From Hansfordia pulvinata (lineage: Eukaryota; Ascomycota; Sordariomycetes; Xylariales): DNA of 64,000 nt. Positions 1-11,594 of this stretch are shown piece by piece. Below the pieces are notes generated by a model that was given only the letters and a program-made list of their open reading frames with translations, ran no database searches and was not told where the DNA came from. Each line of letters begins with the position of its first letter. Position 1 is the stretch's first letter. The position numbers were made by a program, and so were the translations under genes. Location: positions 1,302,001 through 1,366,000 of the forward strand of contig BJKQ01000010.1 of NCBI GenBank assembly GCA_006538405.1, given 5' to 3'.

Positions 1-1935
1 CGGCTTCTTTATCTGCTGGACCCGCATCATCGGTAATCTGGATCTTGGCGGCGTACTCGCGGATGTTGCTGACTATGTGGTTCTCAATCTCGTGGCCCTT
101 GCCGGCGGCAACCTTGATGATGAGTTCGTTGAGGTTCTGACGGCCCAGAATGTCGACGTGGTCGGCGGTGTTGGGCCCACCGCGCGGGTGAAAGCGGTCC
201 GGCACGTGGGGCATCTCGACGGTGGTGACCTTGCTGCCCGCCGGGTTATATCGCTTCATATGCCAGCCCTTGGAGCACATATACCCTGTGCTCAGCAGGT
301 TCACAGTGCCATCGCCCTCTCCCATGATGATGCCACGATCGATGTCATCCAGAGTTATGGCAGTGTCGATGGTAACGTTGAGTGTCGCGCCCGGGTAGTC
401 GGGGTTGCGGTAGTAGTAGGCTCGCTCGGTTGGCTTGCCCACACCGTAGAAGCAGTAGATCTTGAGGCTGGGCGCCAACGGCAATCGGGTCTCCAGAGGG
501 TTCACCCACTTGCGCTGGTCCTTTTCGTTCTCTTCGACCTCGGCTCGGCTGTGCGCGACTCCATGCGAGTAGCTACTCTGAATCTGGTTCTTGTACCAGT
601 CTTCGGTGACATTCATCAAGTAGGAAAGCGAGTCGGAAACGGTGAAATTGTTCTTGGGTGCGGTCCAGTTGAGATCGGTACGGAAGTTGAGAAGAGATCC
701 GTAGGAATACTTTTGACCAGGCTGGTCGTCGGGAGCCCAAGTGCGGTTACCCCAAACCAGATCGCCGCCAAGGGGCAGCATCGAAGAGATGCCCGGCATG
801 GCGCGGAAGATTTCGGCGCGCTCCTCGCGGTTGAGGAACTTTTCTAGTCCATAGACGGCAAACGCATTGAGCTGAGCCGTGTCGCGCATCTCCCCGGACA
901 ACACCGCAGAGACGTCCTTGACAGCGCCTAGCATGCAGCCGCTTATGTTGATCCAAGTGTCCACATAGGTCTCGACCCAAAGATCACCGCCTTTGCCGCC
1001 GTTTGGGGACGCCACCCAATGAAAGAAGTAGAAGAGAACCTGGCTGCCCATGGAGTGAGAGGCCAAAACTACCTTCTTGCCAGAGAGATGGTAGGCCATC
1101 TCAACATTGGCCTTGAGGCGGGTGAAGTACTGATCGCGAATTTCGAGGTTGGCGTACGAGAGTCGCCAGTCGTAGGCGGCAGTGAAGGAGTTGGTGGGGT
1201 CGTAACCGAGAGAGGCGAGATTCTCAAATATCTTGTTCCAAATCCAGTAGCCGGTGATGAAGAAGTCGGTGGCGTCAAAGCCCTGAGCGGCACGCAGCTT
1301 GATCCCTGGAGGGTCGAGGCCCGTCTGGCGGTCGAGCATGATGTGGTTCTTCCAATTGTCTTTGTCCATGACCAGGGCGCGCATCATGGACCAAGAGCCC
1401 CAGAGGCGTTTGCGGAAGTACGGACGGGAGTGGTTCGAGGTGCCCCAGGACTCGAGTCCGGTAGAGATGACTCCCGGTATCATGATCACGGGGTGGTTGA
1501 CGTCGAGGCCCTCGGCACGAGCCTTGAGGCCCACGGAGAAGGACTCATAACTGTCGGCCAGTTCGCGCTCGCCGGCAATAAAATCTTTCATATCGGAGGC
1601 GAAGCCAGCGGGCAGGACGTCGAGCAAGCTGTCGACGCTGAGGCCGCTGAACTCGCCGAACTGTAGGTCGATGAGATCATTTTCCTTGGCGAGAAAGCCG
1701 GCAGCAATGAGACCGAAGAGACTGCCGAGAAGAAATATGAGGGTGTTGCGGCGTTTTCGGGTCTTGAGAGCGGGATCCTGCTGATGAATGATCTTGACCT
1801 TGTCGCCGGGTTTCGCGGGCTCTGGTCTCGCGGGGCGGCCAGCGTTGCCAGGGATGGCGAGGGGTCGGTCGAGGAAGAATCGGAGTCGGTCGCTTCGGGA
1901 AGGCCGTGAGCGCGGCGCCGCAGGGTGGAGGCCAT
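1..1935 (-). CDS. LRO1: Phospholipid:diacylglycerol acyltransferase, 3' partial, with apparent N-terminal frameshift
   Basis: Makes triacylglycerol by moving a fatty acid from a phospholipid to diacylglycerol in the ER (LCAT/PDAT family). The translation holds the family core: PGVISTGLESWG, a long FRKRLWGSWSMMRA block, the serine lipase motif SHSMGSQ, SGCMLGAVKDVSAVLSGEMRDT, the aspartate region and the late HVP histidine box. A single membrane anchor (LIFLLGSLFGLIAAGF) follows a basic stretch, as in yeast Lro1. The start MASTLRRR at 1935 fits fungal orthologues as I recall them, but it lies in a different frame from the anchor and catalytic core. The core frame has no ATG before the anchor, and a stop sits at about 1979-1981. 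A one-base loss between about 1797 and 1935 would join them; I see no GT donor there that would allow an intron. The last few codons run off base 1. Identity is certain; whether the break is real is not. Confidence 0.93.
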
Positions 1936-3835
1936 TGCGTGGGTTTCTGTTGAGCGCACGATATCGGTGGTCTGAGATCTACATGGCAAACTGGCGTACA
2001 GCTGAATGGTGCATGTGCGACGCTGAAGAGCAATGGTCCACTGGAAAGCAGGGTCGTAGCCGGACTGATGAGTGGCTGGCTCGCGCAATCTCGGGCGCGC
2101 GTGTCGGAGCAGAGCAAGACACGAAGCAGGACTGTAGAGAATGGGCGAGGCGAATGCGGGTTTGGCGTTGTTGTTGTGGCTTGTCGTTGCCGCGGGACGA
2201 ACCGGAGTGGGTACCTCGCGGCCTGCCTTTTTGCGTCCTTGTGGATGTTCCTTTGGTATGCGCTTGCGTATGCGACTGGCCTTGCAAGGTGCGCTCGCGA
2301 TGCTGAACTCGAGCGATAATTAGCGGACAAGCAAGCTGGCAAGCTGTCTATCGGTAAAAGCAGGAATATGGAAGAGAAGATAGAGAGTGGCGCGTGGCAA
2401 CTCGTTTCAACGGTCGTGAGAAGGATGGCTTGCGCTTTTTCTATCGAGTCTACCAGCTTTCCCTAGGGTGTTATCGCGAAGCGAGGGCTGCAAGTCAACG
2501 AACGCGATTAGATATCAATGATCCATGTGCCCTCGGGAGGGGATGGAACAGAGCGATAGTAGGAGGGGGTATTGGTCGCCTGTCTCGAGAATCACGGTAC
2601 AGGTAGGGGAAATGCCGGAATGATGAGAGGCATCGACATGTGCAAGCCAGGGAGGCGCCCACTCGCCTTCCAGTCGTTATCGCATCGAGTTGGGCACCTT
2701 GGGTCATTCGGGGCTTTAGTGGAGGGCCTCCCGTTGTGGGCCAGGTACCTATCCAATGTGAGATACGAGTACTCAGAGGTACTGCCCTCTCTATTCTCCA
2801 GGACATCTACGAGTGGACTACTCCGTACACGTGCGAGTGCCAGTACCTACGCCAATGGCCACAGCTTCCAGTCTCTCCAAAGATTCCTGCGCTACGGGGT
2901 CATGCTGGCTGTCGCCATCCCTGAAACCTCGCAGCGTGACAGGCCCTTTTAGTGTGGCCGATACATCGTCCAGAATACACGCACGAGGGTGACCAGGATT
3001 CGACGTTGACGTCAATCTCAGTTCGGTCACTCTTAATTCTCTGCCGAGTCTGGGGTTGGGGAGAATCGGAACATCCACAGCAAGATCTCGGGCGACAAAT
3101 ATCTGCATCAGGCGGATTCATGGGGTTTGTAAGGCACCTTCAATTCGCACAGATCCGATGGTTACCTAAAGGTAGCCGTACCTATATGTACCTGAGGCGC
3201 GTTCCAGTTCTCCAGGGGTGTGAGGCTGGTACCGCTGGTGCTGATGTCATGTTGTACCTGGTTATAGGTCTTCCAAGCCGAAGCTGGAGGGAGGTACCTG
3301 GAGTAGAAAGGTGGCGGATGGCCCCGCGCTACTACCGGCGGCGAGGTTCGGCTTCCGAGCCCCTCGACCAAGGCACGACTAGGCACAGCGCACATGGCCA
3401 TCTCAAAGCATCTCGTACGAGTAGATTTCCACGCACGATGAGCTAAGGAGATACGTAGTCTACCACCCCTCCCGGTCTCTAACGCAGGTTCCAGGTCGCA
3501 TGTGACAGAGGCGGCAGCTGGTCGACCCATCCAGCTCCGTGGTTCAGGTCCCGAGACTTGGCGCGGGCGCCCCTGCCGCACCTTAAGGTTATCGCGACTG
3601 CAGCCCTCCGTCTCCAGCTTCATCCGCAGACGGGCCTGTCCGCCTCAAATCCCGACGTCTAATACCACCGCCTCAGCCAGTGAACGGTCTTGCAGCTTCA
3701 ATCGCTCTCGGTCTCTCAACTCTGGTCCACAGCTCCGGCTGTTGCCGCCCCCAAGCTCCTCCCATCCCCCCAGCCATTCTTACCGCCACCCTTCACATCC
3801 GAGCTTCCCCGCGCTCCAACCACGTCGCCTCCCGA
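1936..3835. other. Divergent intergenic region, LRO1 / NAA30
   Basis: Shared upstream region of two divergent genes. Open frames here are short, overlap on both strands and match nothing I know. The last 250 bases before NAA30 are C/T-rich, like a fungal 5' leader. One TACGAGTA word lies near 2764. Confidence 0.6.
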
Positions 3836-4680
3836 ATGGCCGCCCCCATCCAGCGCCATCGCCTGCCCGGTGAGCTGCGTTACATCCAGTACAACCATAG
3901 TCTGGAGGAGAAGTATCTGCCCGCCATCCGGGCTCTCATATCCAAGGACCTCAGCGAGCCCTACAGCATCTATGTCTACCGTTACTTTCTCTACCAATGG
4001 GCTCACCTCTGCTTCATGGTCAGTATGCACCCAGGGTAGTCTGCCTTTGCAGCCACTGCCCCGCGGCCACAGCCGACAGCTTTCCCAGCCCTCATGCTAA
4101 TCGCCATCTACGCGCGCCGTGCCAGGCCCTCGATCCCGTAGACGAGTCCCTGACAGGCGTCATCATCTGCAAGCTCGAGCACCATGCTTCTCACTCCCCC
4201 CCAACGTACCGTGGCTACATTGCCATGCTGGCGGTTTCCTCGGCCCAGCGCGGTCGTGGGATCGCGACCGCCCTGGTCCGCATAGCCATAGACACCATGG
4301 CACGCCGCCGTGCTGACGAGATTGTCCTTGAGACTGAGGATGACAACCATTCTGCCATGCGCCTCTACGAGCGCCTTGGCTTCCTGCGTTCCAAGAAGCT
4401 CCACCGCTATTACCTGAACGGCAACAGCGCCTATCGCCTTGTCCTGCTGTTGCGTCCAGCAAACGCAGACGAATCTCTATCGCCGTCGCTCTCTTCGCTC
4501 TCTTCACTGGACGACCTCGTCGACCCCGCAGCTCATTATGAACGCCGTGAACGGGACCGGAACCGCCTTCCAACTGTTCCAGGCGCTTTCGACTTTGACG
4601 ACGACGCAGATCAAGACGACCGTAGTCTTGGTAGGCGTGACCGACAAACTGGCGGCTCGATGTCACAGGCCATTGGATAG
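3836..4680 (+). CDS. NAA30: N-alpha-acetyltransferase NatC catalytic subunit (Mak3/Naa30), one intron
   Basis: GNAT enzyme that acetylates N termini such as Met-Leu, Met-Ile and Met-Phe on ribosome-bound proteins, with Naa35 and Naa38. Exon 1 is 3836-4018 and encodes IQYNHSLEEKYLPAI and the substrate-loop segment EPYSIYVYRYFLYQW. The intron 4019-4125 has a GTCAGT donor, a GCTAAT branch and a CAG acceptor. Exon 2 carries GVIICKLE, RGYIAMLAV, the acetyl-CoA loop QRGRGIA, VLETE, and SAMRLYERLGF followed by RYYLNG, all Naa30 hallmarks. The product is 245 aa. About 75 residues follow the GNAT fold: a Ser-rich segment (SPSLSSLSSLDD), then an acidic tail. The ATG at 3836 is chosen because it opens directly into the conserved N terminus; the in-frame sequence upstream is low-complexity leader. 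Confidence 0.93.
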
Positions 4681-5664
4681 GGTCTATGTCCTGAAAGTTG
4701 ACGCCGCCTTTTGACCTCCGACTTCCAGACCTTTGTCTCTTCGCTCCTTCGCTCAATAGCCCCAGTCCGTCAGCAAGGGCACAGGGACTGTCCGTTTTTT
4801 TTTTTTTTTTTTTTCTGAAGAGTCAAGTCAGGAGATACTCCTCCCACGCATTCGAGGGGTCCCGCTATCTCCTGGCTTGCTTCGATTCAATCAGCCTCGC
4901 GACGGCGACAGATCCCAGGAATAATAAGCAGGTTTCCAATGGGTTTTTCGTGGCCCATGGATGGCAAGTGGAAACGCCAAGAGAGACAGCGAAATCCACT
5001 CATACCAGCCTCTGCATAACCCATGCATCCGATCTGGGAGTTTCCAACAATTGCCCATGAGGAGCGTCCAGCCTCAAAGCGTGGTGAGATCTTGCTGGCG
5101 TGAACCCTGGAAATTCAAAGAGCGCATCGCGAAGGCAGGTCCAGGAGAGATTGGAGAGAAGAAACTGGATGCGGCGAAACTCATGACCTCGTATCATGTG
5201 GGATGGTCTGGATACCTGCTGGGCGAAAGATGCCATTCACACATCACGAAACGCTATATTATTCTGGTTTGCATATTGAGAATCGACTTACTCTTGACTG
5301 GATCTTACCAGCCAGCAAAGCGCAATTGTGTTCTTTTCAAGTAGAAATAGAAAATCAAAGAGTTGAGCGTTGGGCGTCATTCATAACATAATTTTCTCGC
5401 CTGAGGTCAAGCTGCTCCGTGTTGCTCCGTGTTGTCCCACATTACTCTCGTGACGTAAATGTGGTACAAATTTCAGAGTGCGCAAATGTCACAAGTCGCC
5501 TCTTGCGATACCTCTCTGGGTTCCAAGCAGCCAGCATTACTTGCCCAACACGGTCCCTCTCGCTCAAAACTGTGCTTGTACAATTCCCCAATTTGTTTCG
5601 CCGCCCCCAATCGTTCATCAGGCCCTTCGCTGGTCGAACGGATATTAGCGCAGCCCCTATTTGT
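4681..5664. other. Convergent intergenic region, NAA30 / DUF1917 gene
   Basis: 3' flanks of two convergent genes. It holds a T20 run at 4795-4814 and a 10-base tandem duplication (TGCTCCGTGT twice) near 5413-5432. No gene is seen. Confidence 0.6.
4795..4814. repeat. Homopolymer of 20 T
   Basis: Twenty consecutive T on the + strand, about 115 bases after the NAA30 stop codon. It may be a 3'-end or transcription-pausing element, or simply slippage. Confidence 0.95.
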
Positions 5665-7137
5665 CTACTTGCCCAGGATCGTTGCCGAATCGTAGATAGA
5701 GGCGCGTATTTGCCATGGGTTGCCAGACGAGATGCCAAGATAGGTGTAAGCGTCTAATATGCAAATCAAAGTCAGTCGAATCCAATAAATTCACCTCGCT
5801 TGGGTCATTCGAAGAGCGGATGAGAATGGGTGAAAGCGCGGTGCAACTACGAATAGGGGCGCAACGGCACGGACCTGGCTTGTAGTATAGTGGTCGACCG
5901 TTCCCAATCAGCCCGAGGCGCCGCAACTGCTCGGCAACCCGACGTAGATCTTTGGCGTCTCGAAAGTCGGCCGTGTAGACGCAGATAAGCCGATCACCAC
6001 CGCCACTGCCACCATTCCCAGTAGCAGGCGGCCGCGGCGCTACTTTGGCCGCGATGCCCAGTTCGTTGTTGGCAGTGGCCCGGGCCACTTCGGCCCAGGT
6101 CTCGTCGACCGAGTTGGCGTCGCGAAACAACATCCACTTTCGATTGCACGGATCAGCTCTCTTTTTTCTGCTGAGCTTCTGTATTCCATTTCTCTTCGCT
6201 AGCAAGCCTTTGTTTCTCCTGCCCCATCGTTGGCGTCTATTGGAACACTCACCTTTCCGCACCGCACGCGTGCAGCGTGGGCGAGGTCGAGAATCTCGTC
6301 GGCCGCGTCGGCGCCGGCCTTCTTGCATTCGCGCGTCACGAATGCCTGGCTTTTTCCTGACTGGCGGCACTCATCAATGAACATGGATGCCATGTGCAGT
6401 CGCTCCACTGTTCCGGGCCCTCGTTAGCTCTCCAAAGTTATGGTCCGTGAGGGGTCGGAAGAGAAGTGTATTTCCGGGCACTTGGCGCAGATCTGAGGAG
6501 TCCAACGCTGCGGGGTGACGGTGAGTAGGGAGACGACTGGGGCAAGCAGGCAGAGAAAGGAGACGGTCTGCCTCACTTACTCCCTCCCTGAACGAACAAG
6601 GGCAGCCGCATGCCCTCCTCCTCGGGTGCCTCGTCCTCGCCACCGCGGACGTTCTGATTCTGTGCCTGCGCCTTGGGCCGACCTCGGGCGATGTATGGGT
6701 TGCAAATAAAGATCCACGGGCGATCCTCAGTCTGGGCGGTCGTCGACGGCGGAAGGCGGGCGAGGAAGTTGCCCACCGATTCGGTCAGCTGCCAGGCGTA
6801 AGGCACGCCCGCGTACGGGTTGTGCAGGTGCGCAGAGGGTGATGATACTGATGACATGGCCGAGCGTGTCACAAACGCCTTCTGTTGGAGAAGCTGCGGG
6901 TTCAAGGGAGTGCCAGGACGTTGCTGGTATCCCGACCACCAGGCTCGCTCGTCTAAGTCCAAGATGCGAGCCTCGAGGCTACTAGTAATGTCTTCAGGCC
7001 CTACAGTTCCGGTGTCAGTCAAAAGTACGAGGGCGGCTCGTGCGTTTGCGTTTGCGTCTGCGTCAAGGGCTGCGTGGGGATCGAAGGGGAGTACCGTAAA
7101 AGTCAGACTCGGAGTCAGAGTCGGAGTCATCCATCAT
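5665..7137 (-). CDS. DUF1917 / Bles03-like protein (UPF0696), four introns
   Basis: Family known from human C11orf68/Bles03; biochemical role unknown. I place five exons at 7137-7095, 7000-6581, 6407-6253, 6136-5875 and 5753-5665, giving 322 aa with every phase consistent. Exon 1 is an acidic leader (MMDDSDSDSESDFYG). Exon 2 has DLDERAWWSGY, NPYAGVPYAWQ and DRPWIFICNPY. Exons 3-4 hold MFIDECRQSGKSQAF, KWMLFRDANSVDETW, NNELGIAAKVAP and DRLICVYTADFRD, the most conserved family blocks. Exon 5 gives AYTYLGISSGNPWQIRAS and stops at 5665. The donors GTAAGTGAG and GTGAGTG are strong; branch points such as CTGAC and CTAAC are visible. Of the two adjacent Met codons at the start, the first is used. 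It is divergent from DPH7 across about 1.1 kb. Confidence 0.9.
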
Positions 7138-8284
7138 GCTGACAAAGAGGCGCAGAAGAGCTCGGGGCTGCTTTTTGGTGACGTGGACCAGGGAACTTGC
7201 CGATTACTGCAAACGCCGAGAGGCGCACACATCTGGGTAGTCTCCGGCAGAGGAAATGATTTTCGATGAGATCCAACTCGGTGTCTTAAGATTCGACGAT
7301 CACGGCGACGAAGGTTGCATTCACGAAGTGTCGAAAGATATCTGGTCAGGCAGGGCGGCGGTTGTGTCCGACGCGCTCCGAGACGACTGGTGAGAATACG
7401 TTGCTGGGTCGGCACAGTTGAGAGAAACGAGACTAGAATGAAAGGGACGCAGCTGAAGAAGTCGATGGCCGAGAGCACCCCATCGTTCGACGAGCCAGCA
7501 AAGAGAAAAAGAAATCATAGCTTGATAGGACTCGAAGACGATAGGTTGGCTTCTTTCCCAGTACCATGCCTTGTCACATTGACTACAGTCTCTGTCACGG
7601 CCAAGCTAACATACGGCCGTGCGACTGGAGGGTTCGTCGAAGTAGATACCTAAAGTACCTAAGGTACCTATTATCAGTCGAAATCGGATCTAGGTGCCAG
7701 GCGCCTGGACTTCAGTGGATTCCACTCCGTATCCACGAGGTAGTGGCCGCTCACGCCGCTGTCCATGTGCCTTGAACCTCCAGCTGTGCCTGATTTAGGT
7801 ACCTACCGGAATACGGAAAGTCCAACGGCAGCTGGGGGCCCGGGTGACCGATGGGCACCTGGTCTGCAGCACCTGAGGTACATCCAATGAACCCATCCGG
7901 TCTCGGGCACTACGAGTAGGTATGTACGATACCTGGAACCACGGACAGGGCAGGGAAGGCACGCTACTATCAACCGGCTTTAGCGGGGAAGGAGCCGGGT
8001 GGAGCCAGACACGCTGAAATCTGCGGGTCGTCGAAAAACCCCTCCAACCGAGCCATCCCACGAGCCTCATCCTGACTGACCCTTCTCTAAAGCTCTGCGC
8101 CTTGGAATAGAAAGAGTCGATCCTGACGTGCTGATTGATCTGAAACAGCACCAGGTCCGGTTGCTTCTTTCTTCGGTGCAGCATAGTCTCAATAGGTGCT
8201 GTCGGTAGCTCCAAAGCTGCGGCGAGCTCTCGCATACAGTCACTTACACCCATTTGGATGGTGGGGGCTCCCTCTCGTGCAAAC
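7138..8284. other. Divergent promoter region, DUF1917 gene / DPH7
   Basis: About 1.15 kb between two divergent start codons. It contains a cluster of TACCTA/TAGGTA and GGTACC words near 7648-7673 and 7795-7805, and a TACGAGTA word near 7911. An open frame on the minus strand (7795-8397) overlaps the DPH7 start and looks like a shadow. Confidence 0.55.
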
Positions 8285-9615
8285 ATGGCCCGAAACCAAG
8301 GCTCCGGTATTACTTCGACAACAAGTCTACTTCTAGACCTCCCGCCAAGCTGCATCGAGTTCTGTCCTTCGCGACCGCAGTACTTCGTGGTCGGCACCTA
8401 CAATCTGCAGAAGGACAACGTGCCTGAGAATGCTGAAGTGCCGGGGGAGGTCGATCCTGAGGATCTCTCTCAGACCAAGAAGGCCCAGAGTCGCGATGGC
8501 AGTCTAGTGGTTTTCCGCTTGCAGGGTCATGAAGTGTAAGCCTCTCTCTATCTCATACCTCAGCGCTCGGCCGTCCACTGACTGTGTGCCTTTCTGACAC
8601 CAGATCCCACGTACAGACCGTCCCTTACCCATCGGCGATATTAGATTTGCACTTTCATCCGCAAGAAAGCAAGCAAGACACGCTGGCGGTAGTATCAAGC
8701 ACAGGGTCCATGTCTTTCTTCACGCTTTCGGACACAACTGGAGATTCGCATCTCAGCTTATTCGAAGTCTCCACCCAGCGGCCACTCGATAAAGATGCAG
8801 GAACCCTCTTCCTTTCTTGCGCTTGGCATGCATCGCAGCACGATCTGATTGCTGTCACGACCTCTGACTTTGAGGTTCACATTCTCCAAGTCGGACAGGA
8901 CTGGACCGTCAACGAGGTCATGTCGGCTCCAGCTATAACGCATACGCTTGAGGCGTGGACCGTCGCATTCTCCCCGCAAGTCAAAGTCGGTGCGCCCATG
9001 GGCGAGGAGAAGGTTGACGAGCCCGCAAGGGAAATCGTCGTTTACTCCGGCGGCGACGATTCGAAGCTCTTGTACAGGAGCTGCACCCGTGCTCGTTCGC
9101 TGAAGGGCGGCGATGAAGACCTTGTGCAGACACTGTCGCCGGCGAAGAACATCAAGGGGCACGAGGCAGGAGTCACGGCTATCCTTCCCCTGGATATCTC
9201 TCTGGAAGACGGCTCATCCGTAGTGGTCAGCGGTAGCTACGACGACCACATCAGGGTCTTCGCGGTACCTGAGTCCGGCATGCGGGCTAGGATGCTGGCC
9301 GAAGAAAACCTGGACGGAGGCGTCTGGAGACTCAAGTTGATCAAAGCCGCCAGGAGCGAGGCGGGAGACTGGACTGTCGACATCCTGGCGTCTTGCATGC
9401 ACGCGGGATCCCGCGTGGTGAAGATCAGCGGTCACGATGGTGACGACAGCAGCTGTGTGATCAAGGTACTCGGCCGGTTTGAGGAACATAAGAGTATGAA
9501 CTACGGGAGTGACTTCCAGCCAGGGTGCTTGGAAGGCGGCGGCCCGCTTCGATGTGTCTCAACGAGTTTTTACGACAGACTCCTATGCTATTGGACACAT
9601 GACATGGAAGCATAG
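8285..9615 (+). CDS. DPH7: Diphthine methylesterase, WD-repeat protein Dph7/Rrt2, one intron
   Basis: Removes the methyl ester from methylated diphthine on elongation factor 2 so that Dph6 can finish diphthamide. The N terminus LDLPPSCIEFCP followed by FVVGTYNLQ is typical of fungal Dph7. Exon 1 is 8285-8535, the intron runs from GTAAGC at 8536 to CAG at 8603, and exon 2 is 8604-9615; the product is 420 aa. WD-like strands include SAILDLHFHP, VVYSGGDDSKLLYRS, IKGHEAGVTAI, VVSGSYDDHIRVF and, at the C terminus, CVSTSFYDRLLCYW, a strong Dph7 signature. An in-frame ATG lies upstream at 8258, but the shorter start matches orthologues better. It shares an upstream region with the DUF1917 gene. Confidence 0.92.
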
Positions 9616-11201
9616 GGTGCAGCTTCCACCCCAAGCAAGCGACAATCTTTGGCGTCGAATGAAACAGCCAAAGCGGAAGATCTGAGTTGACTCAGATATG
9701 CGTCAAGAGGCTCCGGCATGGGCGAGGTGGATGTGTCAGTGGGTGGGTCGTAGCTTTCAGCCAGGCCGTGGGTCGTGGGAAGCCTCTGAGCACTGCAGAG
9801 CAAGGCCAGGGCTGAGCAGAGGCTGAGCAGTCATGTGCCCAAGACAGGTCTTCCGCCTAGACTCATTAAATTTTAACTTGCACTGGAAATAGCACACGGT
9901 TCTGCGGGCCAGGCTTTTCTGGGGAGCCGCAAATAGACTTGCAGAATCCCTGTCACCCGGACGCACCGGCCAGACGCGCGAAATCAACTGGAGCGGGCCG
10001 AGGTGACAGAAAGGGAGCGGATGGCGGTGGTGGCCAGTACGGAACGAGGAACGAGCACATCGCGTCAAGCTGAAAGGAGCCTAATGGTTCTCGCAGGCCG
10101 ACGAGGAGCATCAGGTGGGCGGGAAAGAAGCCCAGGATATGCTATCGGTGTGTTGCTAGGAGGATGCTGGGATCTTGGGCCCAGGAACCCTGGACTTGTG
10201 AAGCGGCGCCAGGTTGATTTGGCGATTCCGGATCCGTTTCCTTCTTTCCTCTATTTATTCCGATCTTCGAACGCGCGCGCGGATTCGACCCTACCGACGG
10301 GTTCGGGTGATGCTTGGCTCCCTAAGCCCACGATTGGAGGTACGAATCGATTCCTTGTCGCCATGCGAGAACACTTCTGGGCCTTTGCCCACCCTGCAAT
10401 GCAAAACGAACCCTTGTTCATTAGCATCTCCGGACGAAGTCGGCGTACCCACCTATAGGTACTCATGGCTTTTAATGCAGTGTAGGCAGCTCGTACTTCG
10501 TGCGTGGTGTGTTGGCTGATCAAGCTGGTGGCTTTTAAACATGTCGCCTCATCAGGTTCGGTTCGCAGATAAGAGACAACGGAACAGAACAAACGAAAGC
10601 CGCGCCGCCAAGGTCGAAGCCGGCGGCCTGGCCCAGGCAACCACCAACGACGAGTCGGATCCATACCTACGAGTAGGTATCAACCCTTAGGAAGAGATAT
10701 GCCAGCCCTGGAGCAGGCTACCGTAGCCGGCCGCAAGGTTTCCCAGGCTTGCGCAAAATGACCAGTTGAAACTCGTGAGATACGCGTAGACACGAATCTT
10801 GTGCCTGTATCACGCGTGTCGCTCTATCGGTGGTTTCGAAGCATCGCCGATGACTCTTATCAAATCATGCCGGTGACATCTACAAGTCAAGCGAAACCCG
10901 GTACCTTCAATTGTTTGTCTGGTCAGACAGGTCGGGTAGCCGACCAGTCGGAAACAGTGACGACTGTTATGGCTTGTACCGGGAGTCGTGGTAGATCTAC
11001 ATGTACCTGTAAGCTGTTACCCACCTCGTGTTGCGCGGGGCCACGTCTGCCAGTGTCTCGGGTACGTCCAGTACGCGACTCGCACGTGCCCATGCAGTCC
11101 GCGCAGCCTACATGTAGGTCGTATACCTACCTACCTGGTAGTAGTAAGGTTGTTTTTCGCAGAGGGACTCGTAAGACCAATGGAAGCGCTGCTCAGCATC
11201 G
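9616..11201. other. Intergenic region 3' of DPH7
   Basis: 1.6 kb with no recognisable gene. It includes the inverted repeat ATACCTAC-GA-GTAGGTAT at 10663-10680 and several GGTACC/TACCTA words around 11100-11145. Open frames overlap on both strands without coding character. Confidence 0.5.
10663..10680. repeat. Inverted repeat, 8-bp arms, 2-base spacer
   Basis: ATACCTAC and GTAGGTAT flank GA; the core contains the word TACGAGTA. Perfect dyad in intergenic DNA, one of several in this window. Confidence 0.9.
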
Positions 11202-11594
11202 TCATGATCTCGTCGTTTCTTCGCAAGAGACTTCCAATGTGCCGTTTCCCAGCCCCGTTGAACAAACCGCCTCTTCGGTCCGCATGCTAAGAGCGTTCTT
11301 GCTGAACTGCTCCGCCAGATTGTGCTCGTTCAAGTCGCGCATGGACGTCCGGTGCTGCGGGTGGCCGAATCTGGGCAGACCCACGGATGACTCCGACCTG
11401 GTCCCGCCGCCACGGCACCCAACGCAATCGTTCCCTGGGCTGGGTCTGCGGCGGGCCGGACCTCTTGTATCATCGTCGTCTGAGCTGCTCCCCTTCCCTC
11501 CACCTACGGTAGCTGTAAGTAAACGGAACGTCACGGACGGGAATGGACGCGTTGGATACTCACCAAAGAAAATTGTGGTCAATTTGGCCATCAT
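11202..11594 (-). CDS. Candidate small gene of unknown function, one intron, 113 aa
   Basis: I do not recognise a family. The open frame starts MMAKLTTIFF. Immediately afterwards comes a textbook fungal intron on the minus strand: donor GTGAGT at 11563, acceptor TTACAG ending at 11513, 51 bases. Exons 11594-11564 and 11512-11202 join in frame. The predicted product has a short hydrophobic start, a Gly/Ser/Asp-rich stretch (GGGKGSSSDDDDT), a Cys/Gly-rich patch (NDCVGCRGGG) and a likely amphipathic helix (SMRDLNEHNLAEQFSKNAL). It fills part of an otherwise empty 2.7 kb gap and would be divergent from the exportin gene. The intron is in frame, so the frame is open with or without splicing. A chance open frame cannot be excluded. 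Confidence 0.4.
   Translation of the reverse strand: MMAKLTTIFFGEYPTRPFPSVTFRLLTATVGGGKGSSSDDDDTRGPARRRPSPGNDCVGCRGGGTRSESSVGLPRFGHPQHRTSMRDLNEHNLAEQFSKNALSMRTEEAVCSTGLGNGTLEVSCEETTRS

Noticed and set aside
1797..1935. Programmed ribosomal frameshifting in LRO1
   Set aside because: I saw no slippery heptamer with a downstream structure, and four unrelated genes here share the same -1 offset, which points to the assembly.
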